This document shows positions 5,323 to 6,508 of a DNA stretch of 6,508 nt, piece after piece (positions within the stretch are counted from its first letter, which is position 1; each line of letters opens with the position of its first letter). The notes beneath the pieces were generated by a model. The model searched no databases and had not been told where the DNA came from. It worked only from the letters and a program-made list of their open reading frames with translations. Position numbers and translations under genes: made by a program. The stretch comes from JAYZDF01 sp036337945. GTDB lineage: Bacteria; Myxococcota; Kuafuiibacteriia; Kuafuiibacteriales; Kuafuiibacteriaceae. Location of the stretch: assembly GCA_036337945.1 (NCBI GenBank), contig JAYZDF010000136.1, positions 1-6,508 on the forward strand, read 5' to 3'.

Positions 5323-6508
5323 CTAAAGTTTAGCTATTAAACCTCCAATGACATTCAATGGAGGAGCGGCAAAGAATCGTGCTTCTCCCGAATTTAAGAT
5401 GTTGTTTATGTTTACGAAAATCGTGAATTGCTCGAATATCCAAGTTCGAAAACGGATATCGACAAGTGCTTCACTTGCTCCAGCAATGAGCGAATTGAGC
5501 GCTGATAAGGGGCCGAATGGAACGCTTTCTGGCCGAATAGGATAATACACAGCGCTTGTTCCTTCCTCTGTTGGGACATAGTACGGAGCAGGGCCGTTTA
5601 TGACGGCATTGACTGCGAAACTAGAATTCCAAGGGGCGACATCGTACACCACTCGGCTAGATAGCCGGTGTCGAGATCTCCCCTCTAATGGGCGGTTGTT
5701 TTCGGCGTCGTGGCTATCTGTATACGAATATCCGAGATTAATTTTGAGTGCGTCCCAGAGTCGGAGCTTACCGCTTAGTTCTCCTCCCTGAGTCATTGCG
5801 CTCGAAATATTGGTGTATCGATAGCGTTCTATACCTGTCGTTTCTGTTTCCCCAAGAGCAAAGGAAATAAGGTCAGTAATCTCGTTTCTAAAGAGGTTGA
5901 CTGACATGCTTGCTACGTCGCTGGGTGAATACTCAATACTGAAATTTAGGCCCTGAGATGTTTCCGGTAAGAGGTCTGGTGTGCCCTCAACGATATAGCT
6001 ACGAGAAGGGTTTTCAAATATGAGTGCGAGTTCTTTAAAATCGGGCGCACGAAAACCTACTCCATAGCTCGCCTTGAAAGCGAGATCATCTACAGGGTCG
6101 TATCTCACGGCTGCCTTTGGTGTGAATTTCGTCCCGAAGCGTGAGTCCAAATCAAAACGAACACCAGGAACAAATCCAATGTTTGGCGAATTCATGACAG
6201 CCCAGTCATCCTGAATAAAAACCGCTATCCGATGCCGGTCTTGGTTATTGTCGACAATCCTGTCGGCCTGCAATTGCTCGAAAGCTGCTTCTGTTCCTAC
6301 TGAGACTAAGTGTTTTGAAAATAGTAGATGATCATATTGGCCGTTCAGCTGGAGCAGTTGATCTTTCGTCTCCTCATCTTTGTCCAATGCTGAAGAATTA
6401 CGTTGATCGAGTACGTATTGATCTCTGAAGAGACTATAGGCGCCAGATAACTGGAGTTGGCTCGTAGGGCTCGGCTTTATCCTCGCCGACGTCTTAGCAG
6501 TAAAGGTT
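5323..6508 (-). CDS. TonB-dependent outer-membrane receptor, C-terminal beta-barrel part (5' end outside the window)
   Basis: The frame stays open to the window edge, beginning TFTAKTSARIKPSPTSQLQL, so about 394 C-terminal residues are present. The plug domain, TonB box and signal peptide lie beyond 6508. Barrel features include VFIQDDW followed by GVRFD (strand and turn typical of these receptors), AFKASYGVGFRAPDFKEL with the FRAP box, and EGTPDLLPETSQGLNFSIEY, matching the NPDL-box 'GNPDLKPE' type. The final strands include FVNINNILN. The last residue is Leu rather than the usual aromatic. It lies 88 nt upstream of hmuY and would be the haem transporter of the system (HmuR-like). No His is present between the FRAP and NPDL-like boxes, where classical haem receptors have one, so the substrate call is contextual. 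Confidence 0.88.
   Translation of the reverse strand, partial: TFTAKTSARIKPSPTSQLQLSGAYSLFRDQYVLDQRNSSALDKDEETKDQLLQLNGQYDHLLFSKHLVSVGTEAAFEQLQADRIVDNNQDRHRIAVFIQDDWAVMNSPNIGFVPGVRFDLDSRFGTKFTPKAAVRYDPVDDLAFKASYGVGFRAPDFKELALIFENPSRSYIVEGTPDLLPETSQGLNFSIEYSPSDVASMSVNLFRNEITDLISFALGETETTGIERYRYTNISSAMTQGGELSGKLRLWDALKINLGYSYTDSHDAENNRPLEGRSRHRLSSRVVYDVAPWNSSFAVNAVINGPAPYYVPTEEGTSAVYYPIRPESVPFGPLSALNSLIAGASEALVDIRFRTWIFEQFTIFVNINNILNSGEARFFAAPPLNVIGGLIAKL

Noticed and set aside
1..6508. tRNA or rRNA genes, CRISPR arrays, insertion sequences or attachment sites
   Set aside because: Almost every base is in a coherent gene cluster; I saw no spaced direct repeats, terminal inverted repeats, transposase motifs or tRNA-like sequence in the gaps.

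Overview
The window is almost entirely one minus-strand gene cluster for haem (or a closely related metalloporphyrin) uptake in a Gram-negative bacterium. In transcription order, from high to low coordinates, it encodes: the C-terminal part of a TonB-dependent outer-membrane receptor (cut by the window edge), a large HmuY-type lipoprotein, a long-chain flavodoxin, and the haem ABC importer HmuT (periplasmic binding protein), HmuU (permease) and HmuV (ATPase). A few codons at the left edge look like the end of an unrelated plus-strand gene that converges on hmuV.

Layout: receptor 6508-5323; 88-nt gap with a small palindrome; hmuY 5234-3525; 31-nt gap; flavodoxin 3493-2978; about 110-nt gap with a terminator-like hairpin and a second hairpin; hmuT 2863-1970; 15-nt gap; hmuU 1954-884; 1-nt gap; hmuV 882-82; 4-nt gap; plus-strand tail ending at 77. 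All genes point the same way with short gaps, so they are probably one operon. Its promoter, and any Fur site, would lie upstream of 6508 and cannot be seen.

Suggested working model (inference): the surface lipoprotein captures haem, the receptor moves it across the outer membrane using TonB energy, HmuT carries it through the periplasm, and HmuUV imports it at the expense of ATP. The flavodoxin would be a cytoplasmic electron donor, either for haem breakdown or as an iron-free substitute for ferredoxin. No haem-degrading enzyme, TonB or ExbBD is visible.

The most unusual gene is hmuY. It encodes a 569-residue lipoprotein with three tandem HmuY-like units rather than one. A six-cysteine insert occurs only in the third unit, and a (Met-Asn)4 linker from a hexanucleotide repeat follows the lipid anchor. 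The organism has an outer membrane, moderate GC and several probable TTG/GTG starts. HmuY-type lipoproteins outside Bacteroidetes suggest a deltaproteobacterial or myxobacterial-type lineage, but this assignment is weak.
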